Of a DNA stretch of 64,000 nucleotides, positions 23,807 to 46,300 are shown piece by piece (position 1 is the first letter of the stretch; each line of letters opens with the position of its first letter). The DNA is from Acorus gramineus (taxonomy: Eukaryota; Streptophyta; Magnoliopsida; Acorales; Acoraceae). The position numbers were made by a program, and so were the translations under genes. The stretch spans positions 10,829,670-10,893,669 of the forward strand of contig CM060856.1 of NCBI GenBank assembly GCA_030737835.1. Reading direction: 5' to 3'. The notes under the pieces are model-generated. The model was not told where the DNA came from. It made no database searches and worked only from the letters and a program-made list of their open reading frames with translations.

Positions 23807-24515
23807 GAGCAATTAGTAAAAATAGCATCGTTTAAATCAATATTAGCAAAAATAGCACTACATGGGAAATATTTGCAAACATTGGTCAGCGTTGATTTTT
23901 TTTTTTTTTTTTTACACTAAAGGCACCATCTTTATATATGATTTCTAGTGATTTTGGGAACATATGATGCCTCTTTTGTTTTTTTTTAAGATCAATACTT
24001 CTTTTTTATTAAATATTAACGATTAAAATTATTTTATCTAATTAAATTTTAATTTTGGTTGAGAAGAAAAAAAATCATGGAAGATCATCGACCAAGTTTT
24101 TTTTTGTTTAAAATATATATAGTTGATAGAGAAAATAATGGAAGATTTTTAAAGATAAGATGGAGAAATTTATGCAAATATATTATTTTTAGCCACTCAA
24201 ATTTAATTAAAAAATTTAATTGATCAAATGAAACCAATTTTTCATGATTTTCTCTCATAACAAATAAATCTAAGCAATTAAAATTTAATTAAATAGTTGA
24301 TAAAAAAAATCTCAACCATTAAAAAAAAAAACAAAGAAGGCGCGTCTCCCTTTAAAACGTAAAATCACTAGAGGCATCATATATATATGACGCCTCCAGT
24401 GTAAAAAAATAAAATAAAAAAATAATCAACACTGACCAGTGTTAGTTTTTATAAATATTTCTCATCCTATTTTTGCTAATATTAGTTTAAATAATGGTAT
24501 TTTTGCTAATTGCCC
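23807..24515. mobile_element. Mutator-like MITE with ~170-bp terminal inverted repeats (709 bp)
   Basis: The outer ends GAGCAATTAGTAAAAATAGC and, reversed, GGGCAATTAGCAAAAATACC start inverted repeats that extend about 170 bp, including GGTCAGCGTTGAT against GGTCAGTGTTGAT and CATATATATGATGCCTCTAG-like blocks. Flanks TTAAATGTA (23798-23806) and TTAACTGTA (24516-24524) form a 9-bp target duplication with one difference. Both features match Mutator-like MITEs. The AT-rich centre has no coding capacity. Confidence 0.82.
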
Positions 24516-24650
24516 TTAACTGTATAATACATGGAATTGTTTCCAAGCAAATCACATATCACAAACCCTTCTTACGGCATAAACTTAAAAATGTTTCACC
24601 AAAATAAATGGTACATGATATATGTATCAATTGTAGAATTGTAGAGTTCG

Positions 24651-25099
24651 TAGAGGTGGTAAATGAGCCGAACGAGCCAAGCTTTGACCTGCTCAGGCTC
24701 TGACTCGTTTAGTATTAGGCTCGGCTCGGGCTCGACTCAAGAACGAGTTTCATTTTGTATTCAAGCTCGGCTTGTTTAGTATGAGGCTCGGCTCGAGCTC
24801 GTTTAGCTAAAAAAAAAATCTTGTTTAGCATTTGAGAAGTCATATTTCACAAATCACAACACCTTATACATGTGAAAGTAACATAAAGCTCGGGCTCAAG
24901 CTCAGCTCGGGCTCGGCTTGTTCACCTTTTTTCTGTTAAGTAAACGAGCTCGTCTAGGCTCGGGCTCGGCCAAGGCTCAGCTCATTTACAAACCGAGTTT
25001 TAAATATTGTTTAAACTCGACTCGTTTGTCTAATCGAACGAGCCCGAGCGAGCTTTAATCGAGTCGAGTCCGAACTGCTTTGCCCGTTTACCAGCCCTA
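24651..25099. mobile_element. hAT-type MITE rich in GCTCGG motifs (449 bp)
   Basis: Ends read TAGAGGTGGTAAATGAGCC and, reversed, TAGGGCTGGTAAACGGGC, a short imperfect inverted repeat of the hAT style. They are flanked by AGAGTTCG (24643-24650) and AGAGTCCG (25100-25107), an 8-bp duplication with one difference. The interior is packed with copies of GGCTCGGGCTCG in both orientations, capable of extensive folding. Non-autonomous. Confidence 0.82.
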
Positions 25100-25107
25100 A
25101 GAGTCCG

Positions 25108-25795
25108 TGATCCATCTACTAGAAAGAAAAAAAAGTTCCTCCAATGCTCAAATTCTACGATACAGGATCCATATCTCCGAATGACAAGCAGATGAACTTA
25201 ATTTTTTCTTCTGCCACGACGACCCATGCATGCAAAGATTTACATTGTACAATCATATAATATAATTTGGACCACCCTAACAAGCCAGATGCAATAATAA
25301 TAATAATAACATATAACGTCCATCAGAGAAAAAAATTCAGTTACTTCCAACGACTGTAACATAAATGAGCAACGCTCGTGTGCACTACCATGATTGATTT
25401 ATCTGGAATAACTAGGGGCATATGAGCGTGAGAACGCAAAGGAGCAAACAAGCATAAATAATGCTAATGAAGTTTTGGAGTTCCATTGCCCCGAGAAACC
25501 ATGGTATTTCTTGTTATAAGTCATGAGATCCTTAATACTCTTGCATTGCTTGGGATACTGATATGAAGGTGGTCATTGGAAGCCCTGTCCTTTCCCCTGC
25601 AACATTAGTATACTAAGAGGCAGATGAAAATAACTGAAGGAAACAGGCATTAAGAAACATCTAAAAGAATGAACATTTAGCATTTCCTAAACCATTGAGC
25701 AATGAATATGCTCAGTCGCTAAAAAAAAAAGCTCTAAAGATAACAATGCTTGACGATCAAACAATGGAAGCGATGAGCTATGCTAACTATGATGC
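25108..25795. other. 3' flank of the YAK1-like gene
   Basis: Probable 3'UTR and downstream DNA of the minus-strand kinase gene; includes a short (ATA)n run near 25293-25310. The 66-codon plus-strand frame at 25695-25895 is antisense to the last exon and is not a gene. Confidence 0.5.
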
Positions 25796-37144
<11,349 letters not shown>

Positions 37145-39419
37145 TGCGCAGCCAATCAACCTCCGAATTTTGAGGTCTCCAAACTTATTATCATCTCAAC
37201 CCATTCATATCGCCAGAACAATCAATCACCGATCGTCACACCCAGGGCAACCCAGATGATTTGGGGCCCATAACCGAAACGAAGGCCTGCCGATGTTATC
37301 GATCGTACGGACGATACTGGACGAGAAGACCGCGATGGACGGCGTACGGAAATTCTAGGGTTACTCCGACGCCTCCGCGGTGAATCCGAACGGGTTTTGG
37401 GGCGTCGACGGCTCCGTTCGTCCGTCTCGGCTCCTCCTCTCCCAACACCACCCCCCCGCCCCCCCCAAAAAAAATAATAATAAAACAATAATAAATAAAT
37501 CTGATTGTCGTTTATTTAACTATCTTGGTTTATTATTTACACCCTATCATTAACCATGGTTAAATCTGACCGTACCGGGGGGTCGCCTCTCACGTATGGA
37601 AGAAGGGAGTATATCAGTCTATTATGTTGACCCATTATATATATCGTTAATGAAGATATGACGATCCGTATTGAACGGTCACGATAAAGTAGAAGATACA
37701 CAATTCTGGTCACTGATGCACACGTGGCGGTCTGATTAATTTCGGGCCCTTCTTTTATTAATCTGAGATGAGATTATCTTGGGCCGTTAATCATGATCGT
37801 CCATTTGCGAACGTGGGTGTGGGGTCGCCTCTCACGTTTTAAAGGTAATTAATGTAGAAGGGGATCGGACGGCCAGATGAGTCAGATCAAAAGTTCGTTG
37901 TGATTATGGTGGTGTTGCTGTTTTCGGTTGATGTTGTCTGACAGCGAGAGACGATAAGATGGTGCCACGTAGAACTCGTAGGGACATTCTACGTGGGCCC
38001 GCGAGACATTCCGTGACCAGTTATCTCGAGACGTGTGTGGATTAACCCAGCCAAACAAGAGCTGGCGTCTTCGCCGCTCGCACACGCCACGTGTTGAAAA
38101 TTCGGTTGCATGGACCCGACCCCACCGGACGAGTTTAAACGGATTCCATATTGGGTGGGATTACAATAAGTAAGAATTTATTTAATTTGTATTTTTTTTT
38201 TATTGATATTAATATAGGAACTTGTTAAGAATTGTTGGAACAATCAAAAGAAGTCAAACTGCCTTAAATGTCACATTGAATAATTGTTTTTTGAAAATTT
38301 GTCATTTGTGGCAATTTTTTTCATTTAAAGTAGCGATAATCATTTTAGTAAGAGATGATTTCGGATTTTTAAGATCTTAAATTGAATGTTAAGATTTTTT
38401 TTTTTTTTGGTGGGTAATGTTATGATTTTAATTGTGCTATTTTTTTATTTTTTAAGATTTCAATAGAGGTGTCATTAAGAACATTGATTTAATTAATATC
38501 TTTTCTACTATTTTTAAAAGAGTATGTCTTAAATATATGTGACTTACAAAAAAATATTATTTTTATTTTTATTAGAACAACTTTTGAATCTATAAAATTA
38601 TTCTCATTTTAGATTAGTATTATTATTATTATTATTCAAGTGTGAATTATGTTATTGGATCTTGGGATGGAATTACGTAGTTCAACGAAGCTTGCCTACG
38701 TCCACATAGCATATTATAAATCAATCCACTATTAACCGAATAAAAATTATAAGATGTTCTTTTATACTAACATCTTATTAAGAACAAAATATTCAATACA
38801 CAAAAGACAAAAAAAAAAAACTCTATATAGCGTCAATAATACTCTGTGTATTCTAGAGCTCCAACCTATGTGAACAAGTATAATGATTTATTAGAAAAAA
38901 TGTTTTATTTTTAATATTATTTTTATGTAACTTTTTAAAAAAAGTCCTTTTTCTGCATGGCCATAGATGCCATCTTCACAATTTTTTGACAATTTTGGAG
39001 TTGTAATATTAACATATGCTAATGTTTGTTCGATAACTAGGATTGTGGGAGCTGACTTCATCTTAATTTGCTAATACTCATCTAGAATTTCAATCGTCTA
39101 CTGAGTTTATATTCTAGAGTCCAAAGAGTTTCACCTAAGATACTCAGTCATATTTCAATGGAAAAACAATACATTTCTACCCATTCCTTCATATTAAACC
39201 AAAACGAGCACTGTTTCTCATATCTCATTATTCTTACACCACTATTAGTTAGTTTTTGAAAAGTTTTCCCATTTTCAACTATCCCGTAACAGCTTTGTAG
39301 AGTTTCGTCTTATCGTGAATCCCAGTGCTTATGAACATTGATTAAATTTAAAAAATTAATATTTCATGTTATGTAATCAAATAGAGATATGATTTGAATT
39401 ATCCGTATTTATATGTAAA
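37145..39419. promoter_or_regulatory. Upstream region of the YAK1-like gene
   Basis: 37145-37480 is GC-rich and probably 5'UTR and proximal promoter. 37560-38110 contains motif-rich DNA: two copies of GTCGCCTCTCACGT (about 37583 and 37828) and a CACGTG G-box core at 38088-38093. 38160-39419 is AT-rich and featureless. Open frames of 67-88 codons here have no recognisable relatives. Confidence 0.45.
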
Positions 39420-39424
39420 AGGAC

Positions 39425-39604
39425 GGTTAAAGAATCATTATTAGGATAATATTATATCTTTATTATCATTATTGTGATATTATTAGTTTCCTAGTTTTCC
39501 TAGATTTCTTATCTGTATTTTAGGGTTTCCTCTATGTATCTATAAATAGAGCCATTTGGCTCCTCTAATATAATAACAATAATTCCCTTTTCTTTATTCT
39601 AACA
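39425..39604 (+). repeat. 5' LTR
   Basis: 180 bp, about 94% identical to the 3' copy. It ends in TAACA and carries a TATA box (CTATAAATAGAG at about 39540-39551), the likely promoter of the element. Confidence 0.9.
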
Positions 39605-39617
39605 TGGTATCAGAGCC
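39605..39617 (+). other. Primer-binding site of the LTR element
   Basis: TGGTATCAGAGCC lies directly after the 5' LTR and is complementary to the 3' end of plant initiator methionine tRNA. Confidence 0.9.
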
Positions 39618-39661
39618 TCCACTTCAAAAATCCTAGATCCACAAAAATTTCTCTTTCTCTT

Positions 39662-39683
39662 CCCCGCTTCAATCGAAGCGGGG
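39662..39683 (+). other. Perfect 9-bp hairpin in the element's leader
   Basis: CCCCGCTTC and GAAGCGGGG are separated by the four bases AATC, giving a strong stem-loop about 45 nt after the primer-binding site. The position would suit a packaging or dimerisation signal, but that is only inference. Confidence 0.6.
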
Positions 39684-39713
39684 GAGGAATTTTGCTCGCG
39701 AGATCTAAAAACT

Positions 39714-40105
39714 CGTGCCCTTGCCGTCGCTGTTGCCGTCGTGCCCTTGCCGTCGTCGTCGCCGTCGTGCCCTTGTCGTCGCCGTCGCCGTCGTGCCCTT
39801 GCCGTCGCTGTTACCGTCGTGCCCTTGCCGTCGCCGTCGTGCCCTTGCCGTCGCCGTCGCCGTCGTGCCCTTGCCGTCGCCGTCACCGTCGTGCCCTTAC
39901 CGTCGCCGTCGTGCCCTTGCCGTCGTCGTCGCCGTCGCTGTTGCCGTCGTGCCCTTGCCGTCGTCGTCGTGCCCTTGCCGTCGCCGTTGCCGTCGTGCCC
40001 TTGCCGTCGTCGTCGCCGTCGTGCCCTTGCCGTCGTCGTCGTGCCCTTGCCGTCGTCGTCGTGCCCTTGCCGTCGCCGTCGCGGTCGTGCCCTTGCCGGC
40101 GCCGG
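39714..40105 (+). repeat. GCCGTC-type minisatellite inside the LTR element
   Basis: About 390 bp built from variants of GTGCCCTTGCCGTCGCCGTC, a repeat of mixed 18-30-bp units with a 3-bp inner period. The period keeps several frames open on both strands, giving artificial Pro/Arg/Ala-rich frames. Confidence 0.9.
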
Positions 40106-40189
40106 CGCCGCCCTGCCGCTGCTCGCCCGGCCCTGCCGCGCCCAGCCCTTGCCCTGCCGTTGCGCCCTGCCAGCCCTGCCAGGGCGTGC

Positions 40190-40375
40190 CAGCGCGTGCC
40201 AGCGCTCCCGGACATCCCGGGATCTGCCCTGCCAGCGCTCCCGGATCTCTCGGGATCTGCCCTGCCAGCGCGTGCCAGCCCGGATATCTCGAGATCTACT
40301 CTGCCAGTGCGTGCCAGCGCTCCCGGATATCCCGGGATCTGCGCGTGCTAGCGCTCCCGGGTCTCCCGGGATCCT
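40190..40375 (+). repeat. Second GC-rich tandem array in the LTR element
   Basis: About five imperfect units of CCAGCGCTCCCGGATATCCC followed by GGGATCTGCCCTG, each with an internal CCCGGGAT-like palindrome. A related CCTCCGGCCGCC-rich array follows to about 40690. Confidence 0.75.
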
Positions 40376-40837
40376 GTCCGGGACGCCTCCCCAGCGCGCC
40401 CCATATGCGTCCCGGAGCCAGCGTGCACCACCAGCGGCTGCCGCTCTCCTCTGCCGGCACCAATGTCCGCCTCCGGCTCCTCCGCTCCGGCCGCCCTCTG
40501 CCGCCTCCGGCCGCCCTCCGCCTCCAGCTCCTCCGGTCGCCGTCGTGCTCCTCCGGCCGCCCTCTGCTGCCTCCGACAGCCCTGCCGCCGCCTCCGGCCG
40601 CCCTCCGCCGCCTTTGGCCGCTCTCCGCCTCCGGCTCCTCCGGTCGCCGTCGTGCTCCTCCGGCCACCCTGCCGCCGCCTCCGGCGCCGCCTTGAGACTT
40701 CAAAACCACTAAATCGGTTATAACTTCCTCTCCGGAAGTCCGATTAAGGTGATCCAGGAGTCCATTTTGCTCGATTTTTCGTTCTCTATGCATCTGTGTG
40801 ATTTTTTTCTTCATCCGAGATCTCTACGATCCTCCTC

Positions 40838-41339
40838 GCAGATTTGCACACCTCCGCGCATCTCCTTGCGGCATCGATCGCTCTCGCGCTTTCGTGCAAT
40901 CTCGCTACTTCTCTTGCTCCCTCTACGCATGTCTTCTTGTATGTGCGCTCTTTCTCTTTTTCGCAAATTTGCACACCTCCGCACATCTCCTTGCGGCATC
41001 AATCGCTCTCGCGCTCTTCGTGCAATCTCGCTACTTCTCTTGCTCCCTCTACGCATGTCTTCTTCTATGTGCGCTCTTTCTCTTTTTCGCAGATTTGCAC
41101 ACCTCCGCGCATCTCCTTGCGGCATCGACCGCTCTCGCGCTCTTCGTGCAATCTCGCTACTTCTCTTGCTCCCACTACGCATGTCTTCTTCTATGTGCGC
41201 TCTTTTTCTTTTTCGCAGATTTGCACACCTCCACGCATCTCCTTGCGGCATCGACGGCTCTCGCGCTCTTCGTGCAATCTCGCTACTTCTCTTGCTCCTA
41301 CTACGCATGTCTTCTTCTATGTGCGCTCTTTCTCTTTTC
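40838..41339 (+). repeat. Four tandem copies of a 125-bp unit in the LTR element
   Basis: Copies begin at 40838, 40963, 41089 and 41215 with GCAGATTTGCACACCTCC (or near variants) and are nearly identical, showing recent tandem amplification inside the element. Confidence 0.9.
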
Positions 41340-41513
41340 GCAGCATTGCGGCCACCACACGCTCCTCTACAGAGCCCTTACCGTGTCTTTGTTGCACCCC
41401 TGTCGCGCCTGCAAGTGCCCCTGCTGCTCCTGCACGAGCTGTCGCCAGCCTTCGCCACCTTTTCATTTTTGTCCAAACTCTAAGGGTTCTACCTTTCAGA
41501 GTTTGGGAGGGGT

Positions 41514-41693
41514 TGTTAAAGAATCATTATTAGGATAATATTATATCTTTATTGTCATTATTGTGATATTATTAGTTTCCTAGTTTTTCTAGATTCCTTA
41601 TCTGTATTTTAGGGTTTCCTCTATGTATCTATAAATAGAGTCCTTTAACTCTTCTAATATAATAACAATAATTCTCTTTTCTTTATTCTAACA
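41514..41693 (+). repeat. 3' LTR
   Basis: 180 bp, starts TGTTAAAG and ends TAACA, preceded by a purine tract and followed by the AGGAC target duplication. Confidence 0.9.
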
Positions 41694-41698
41694 AGGAC

Positions 41699-43378
41699 TA
41701 TGATTCAAACTAGATTGAAAGAATGGTTTGGAGATGCTCTTAGCACCACAAGAAAAAAATTTCTTGTATGGTTCATATTCGGCAAATGTCCTATTTAATA
41801 TAGTTTATTTATATATTCGTGAATTACGTGAGACAGATACAATTAAATTACATATATATAATTATTTTTTAGATATACTCTAGTCATTAACATGGAAAAA
41901 TACATGTAAAACGTTATATATATATATATATTGGATATTTGGACGTGAAGGTGATGATAGAATTAGAATTAAAAATATAACTATTCATTTATCTCAACCT
42001 CGTTAACTTAACCCATCCCTTTTTTATCTTCAACCCACATTATAAAAAAAATGTCAAAAACCGCCTTTGTTTGTAATCATTTTTATAGTTGTAACGTGGT
42101 TTTGATTTTTCGGTGCATACTCAGATATATAAATTTATAAAAGATAAATTAAAATTTCAAATGAATGAAATACATAATTTTTTTTACATATAAAATAAAA
42201 ATTCATACATTAAAGTAAATCAACACAAAACGTGAGTAAGACTAGAAGGAAAGTGAAACTCCATTCACACAAATAATTATTGTGTGATCTAATAAGAAGG
42301 TGCTAAAATCATTCTTAATGAAACTGCCATCAAATTTTGCATGCATTCACAAAAAAATCAAGCACACCAAATTTAAACAATTTTATATAACCTACATGGC
42401 ATGCTGTAAGGATGATTTTATTTGTACCTCTTAAATTTTTATGTGTGTGCCTTTTAAATGAATTTAAATTTAAAAGATCCATTTAATATGTTTGATTTGT
42501 ACACTCCCTTAAATAACAACGGTTGCAAAACACACAAACTCAAACCCCACTATGAAGGCGTTTGGTAACAAGATTTGGCGGTGATTCTGTTTTTTAATTA
42601 AGCAAAAAATTTAAACAACAAACTTAATTAAAAAAATTACTTATAGTTTTTAGTGCAAAATGACTCTCTTTTAAAAAAAGTAGAAAAATCCGCTCTCCAG
42701 ACATCATAGTCCATTTAAGTCGCTTTATTCAAAATCTTTTTTTTTTTTTAAATTTGTTTTCAAATGCTATCTAAAGAGTGAAAATCAAATGATTTGTCAA
42801 TAAAAATTCAAACATATTAATCAATCTCACCCATATGGATCACAATTTTTTTTTTTTTTCTAATTATGGTTTCACAATAAATCATGCCTCAAATCTGAAG
42901 CAACAACAAGTTTTTTCTAAAAAAATAAAAAGATCTAAAGACACAATTCAATATATTTGGGACTTTTAAATTAGATGGCTAAAATATGGAGGACCTACTT
43001 ATAAAATGGGTTTACTTAAATATTTAAATGACGTAAATAGAGCTACCCACCCCTTCAAACGGACTCAGCCTCCGAGTCAGGTTAGGGTGGCTTTATTTGA
43101 GCCTCTTTATATTGCAAGCAAACCCCTTCTATTAATAATAAGTTCTTCGTATTTTTATAACTCAATTTGTAAGCCCAAAACTTAAATGGAGCCTCAAAAT
43201 ATAAGTCTCTTCATCACAATTTAGATGGACTCAGATACAGCCACCATCGGGTTAAACCTGGTAGGCTTGGGTGGGCAGATATCAGTTCCCTCTTTGTTCC
43301 ACCAAAAAAATCTCATCCGACTCTCCGCGCCATAAACCCCCTCCCACCAAAACCTCTTCAAAAACTCCCCACAAAAGA
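41699..43378. other. AT-rich spacer and EMB1270 promoter
   Basis: 1.7 kb of mostly AT-rich DNA without genes. About 42554-42776 looks like a MITE: it begins GGCGTTTGGTAACAAGATTT, and the reverse complement of its end reads TAGATAGCATTTGAAAAC; part of it (42700-42776) resembles the repeats at 19031 and 63558. The last 100-300 bp before 43379 are probably promoter and 5'UTR. Confidence 0.45.
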
Positions 43379-46300
43379 ATGGCTCAGGCGCCAGTCTTGG
43401 CCGCCCTTACAACCCCACCACCTTCTCCTTCACCCAAGCAAAGAACACACACAATCCCCTCCTCTCCATCACCCGAACCCACCAACCCTCCCCATGAATT
43501 CCACTACAGCAGAGCCTCCCCATCCGTCCGATGGCCCCACCTCAAACTCCATGACCCCCCAATCTCCCCTCCCCCCATCCCCTCCCTCGACGTCCCGGAC
43601 CACTTCGATCCCCAGGCGTCCGATGACGACGATGACCGGTACGGTCCACCATCCGACCCCCCTGAGTCCTCGACCCGGACCAGGGTCAAGAAGATGAACA
43701 AGCTCGCCCTCAAGCGTGCTAAGGACTGGCGCGAGAGGGTCGGCCACGTCACCGACCGGATCCTCGCCCTCGGCCCGACCGAGTTCGTCGCGGACGTCCT
43801 CGACCGTTGCACCGTCCAGATGACCCCGACCGACCTCTCCTTCGTCGTCAAGTGGATCGGACGGTCCAGCTGGCGCCGCTCCCTGGAGGTCTACGAGTGG
43901 CTCACCCTCCGCCGCCGCTACTCCCCCAACCCTCGCATGCTCGCCGCCGTCCTCTCCGTCCTCGGGAAGGCCAACCAGGAACGGCTCGCCGAGGAGGTCT
44001 TCGCTCGGGCGGATCCCGAGGCGGTGGAGTCCGTCCAGGTCTACAACGCCATGATGGGCGCGTACGCCCGCAACGGGCGGTACTCCAAGGTCGTGGACCT
44101 GCTCGTCCGTATGCGCGAGAGGGGGCTCGAGCCCGATCTCGTCAGCTTCAACATCCTCGTCAACGCCCGCGCCAAGTCCGGATCCATCCCGCCGGGGTCC
44201 GCGATGGAGATCCTCAGCGAGGTCCGGAGATCCGGCCTCCGCCCGGACACCATCACCTACAACACCATCATCGCCGCGTGCGCGGATCCCGAGGAGGCCG
44301 GGGCGGTGCGTGCGGACATGGCGCGTTCCAGATGCCAGCCCGACCTCTGGACTTACAATGCGTTGATATCCGTGCACAGCCGGCGGGGAGAGGCTGGGGA
44401 GGCCATGCGGTTGTTTCGCGAGCTTAAGCGGGAGGGGTTCCATCCGGACGCGGTGACCTTCAATTCTTTGGTCTATGCCTTCGCGAGAGAGGGAGACACG
44501 GAGAATGCCGATGAGGTCTGCGTGGAGATGGCCAGAGCGGGGTTTCAGAAGGATGAGATCACATACAACACGTTGATCGGGATGTACGGGAAGCAGGGGA
44601 TGCATGATCGAGCAGTGGAGGTGTGCAGGGAGATGAGGTCCGCTGGACGGTCCCTCGACTCCGTGACCTTCACGGTCCTCATCGATTCCTTAGGGAATGC
44701 CAGTCGGATGGCAGAGGCGCCAGCGCTGGTGTCGGGGATGCTTGACGCTGGGGTTCGGCCCACGCTGCGGGTCTTTAGCGCATTAATGTGTGGGTATGCC
44801 AAGGCAGGGATGCGTGGTGAGGCGGAGAGGACATTCGATCAGATGGTGAGGGCCGGGATCAAGCCAGACCGCCTTGCGTACTCAGTCATGATTGATGTCC
44901 TCTTTAGATCAGACAACACGGGAAGGGCGATGGGGTTGTACAAGGAAATGGTGCGTGAAGGGTTTGCTCCTGATGAGGGGCTTTACCAGGTCATGGTTCA
45001 TGGACTGGTGAAGGCGGGCAAGCACGAGGAGATCGAGAGGTTGATTGGTGATATGGAGGAGGTGAGTGGAATGATCCCGAATAGGATTGCTTTGGTTCTT
45101 GTGAAGGGCGAGTTCTTCGAACGTGGTGTCGATCTGTTGAAGCTTGCGGTCATTCGCGGATATGGCGTGGATAGAGAGAGCTTGGTGCCGATATTGAACC
45201 ATTACAGTTCACTGGGGATGATCGATGAGGTGAAGGCCCTGCTGGATTTTGTAAAAATTCGGATGCCTGATTCCCTCAGTTTGATAGCAGAGGCCTCAAT
45301 TTCACTGCTTTGCTCCAATGGTCAATCGCGAGCTGCAATGGACGCCTACAATGAATTGGCTGTAGTTGCTTTGGATTGTGTTTTATATGAGTCTCTGATC
45401 ACATGTTGTGAAAAGGCTGAATCCTTCTCCGAGGCTTCTCAGGTGTTCTCGGACATGCAGTTTTATGGCATCAAGCCTTCAGAGAATATCTACCGGAGCA
45501 TCATAACTGTATACTGTGAAATGGGTTACCCGGAAACAGCACATCATTTGCTCAATCGGGCTGAAAAAGTTGGTAATATTGTATTCAACAGTCACTCTCT
45601 GCATGTCTTGGTGATCTCGGCATATGGGAAATATAAGCAATGGAAGAGGGCGGAGGAGTTTGTTGGAAAGCTCAGGCAAAAGTCAAAGATTGATAGGAAG
45701 GTTTGGAATGCCCTCATCAATGCTTATGCCATGAGTGGTCAGTACGAGCAGGCGAGAGCGGTCTTCAACACGATGGTCAGAGATGGTCCTCCTCCATCCG
45801 TAGATTCTGTCAATGGGCTTATGCAAGCATTGATAGTTGATGGGAGATTAGATGAGCTCTATGTTGTTGTTCAAGAGTTGCAGGACATGGGATTCAAGAT
45901 GAGCAAGAGCACGATAATTTTGATGCTTGATGCTTTTGCAAAGGCAGGAAACATATTCGAGGTGAAGAAGATATATCATGGGATGAAGGAGGCGGGTTAC
46001 CTGCCAACCATGCACCTATATAGGAGTATGATTGGTTTGCTGTCTCGAGGGAAACGGGTTAGGGACGTTGAACTGATGGTTGCGGAAATGGGGGATGCTG
46101 GATTTAAAGCTGACCTATTCATCTTGAATGCACTTTTAAAAATGTATACTGGAATTGGGGATGTTAGAAAGGCCATAGGGACATACCGACGCATCCAAGA
46201 ATTGGGGTTTGAGGCAGACGAGGATACATATAATACACTCATGTTGATGTACAGTAGGGACCACCGACCCGAGGAAGGGTTCTCTCTCCTTCATGAGATG

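Larger units (their letters stand above)
39425..41693 (+). mobile_element. Non-autonomous LTR retroelement fossil with tandem-repeat interior
   Basis: A 2269-bp element with two 180-bp LTRs (39425-39604 and 41514-41693), flanked by the 5-bp duplication AGGAC (39420-39424 and 41694-41698). The primer-binding site TGGTATCAGAGC, complementary to initiator Met-tRNA as in Copia-type elements, directly follows the 5' LTR, and a purine tract GGGAGGGG precedes the 3' LTR. The interior has no gag, protease, polymerase or envelope and consists mainly of GC-rich tandem repeats, so the element is structurally complete but non-autonomous, a TRIM/SMART-like or small LARD form. The LTRs differ at about ten of 180 sites, suggesting insertion within the last few million years. 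It lies in the spacer between the YAK1-like and EMB1270 genes. The long open frames inside come from triplet-periodic repeats. Confidence 0.9.

Noticed and set aside
40811-41538. Overlapping frames of 165-246 codons on both strands
   Set aside because: They arise from the 4 x 125-bp tandem array in the LTR element; every frame repeats the same translated unit.
43469-44605. 378-codon antisense reading frame
   Set aside because: It is opposite the GC-rich first exon of EMB1270; composition-driven, with no family resemblance.
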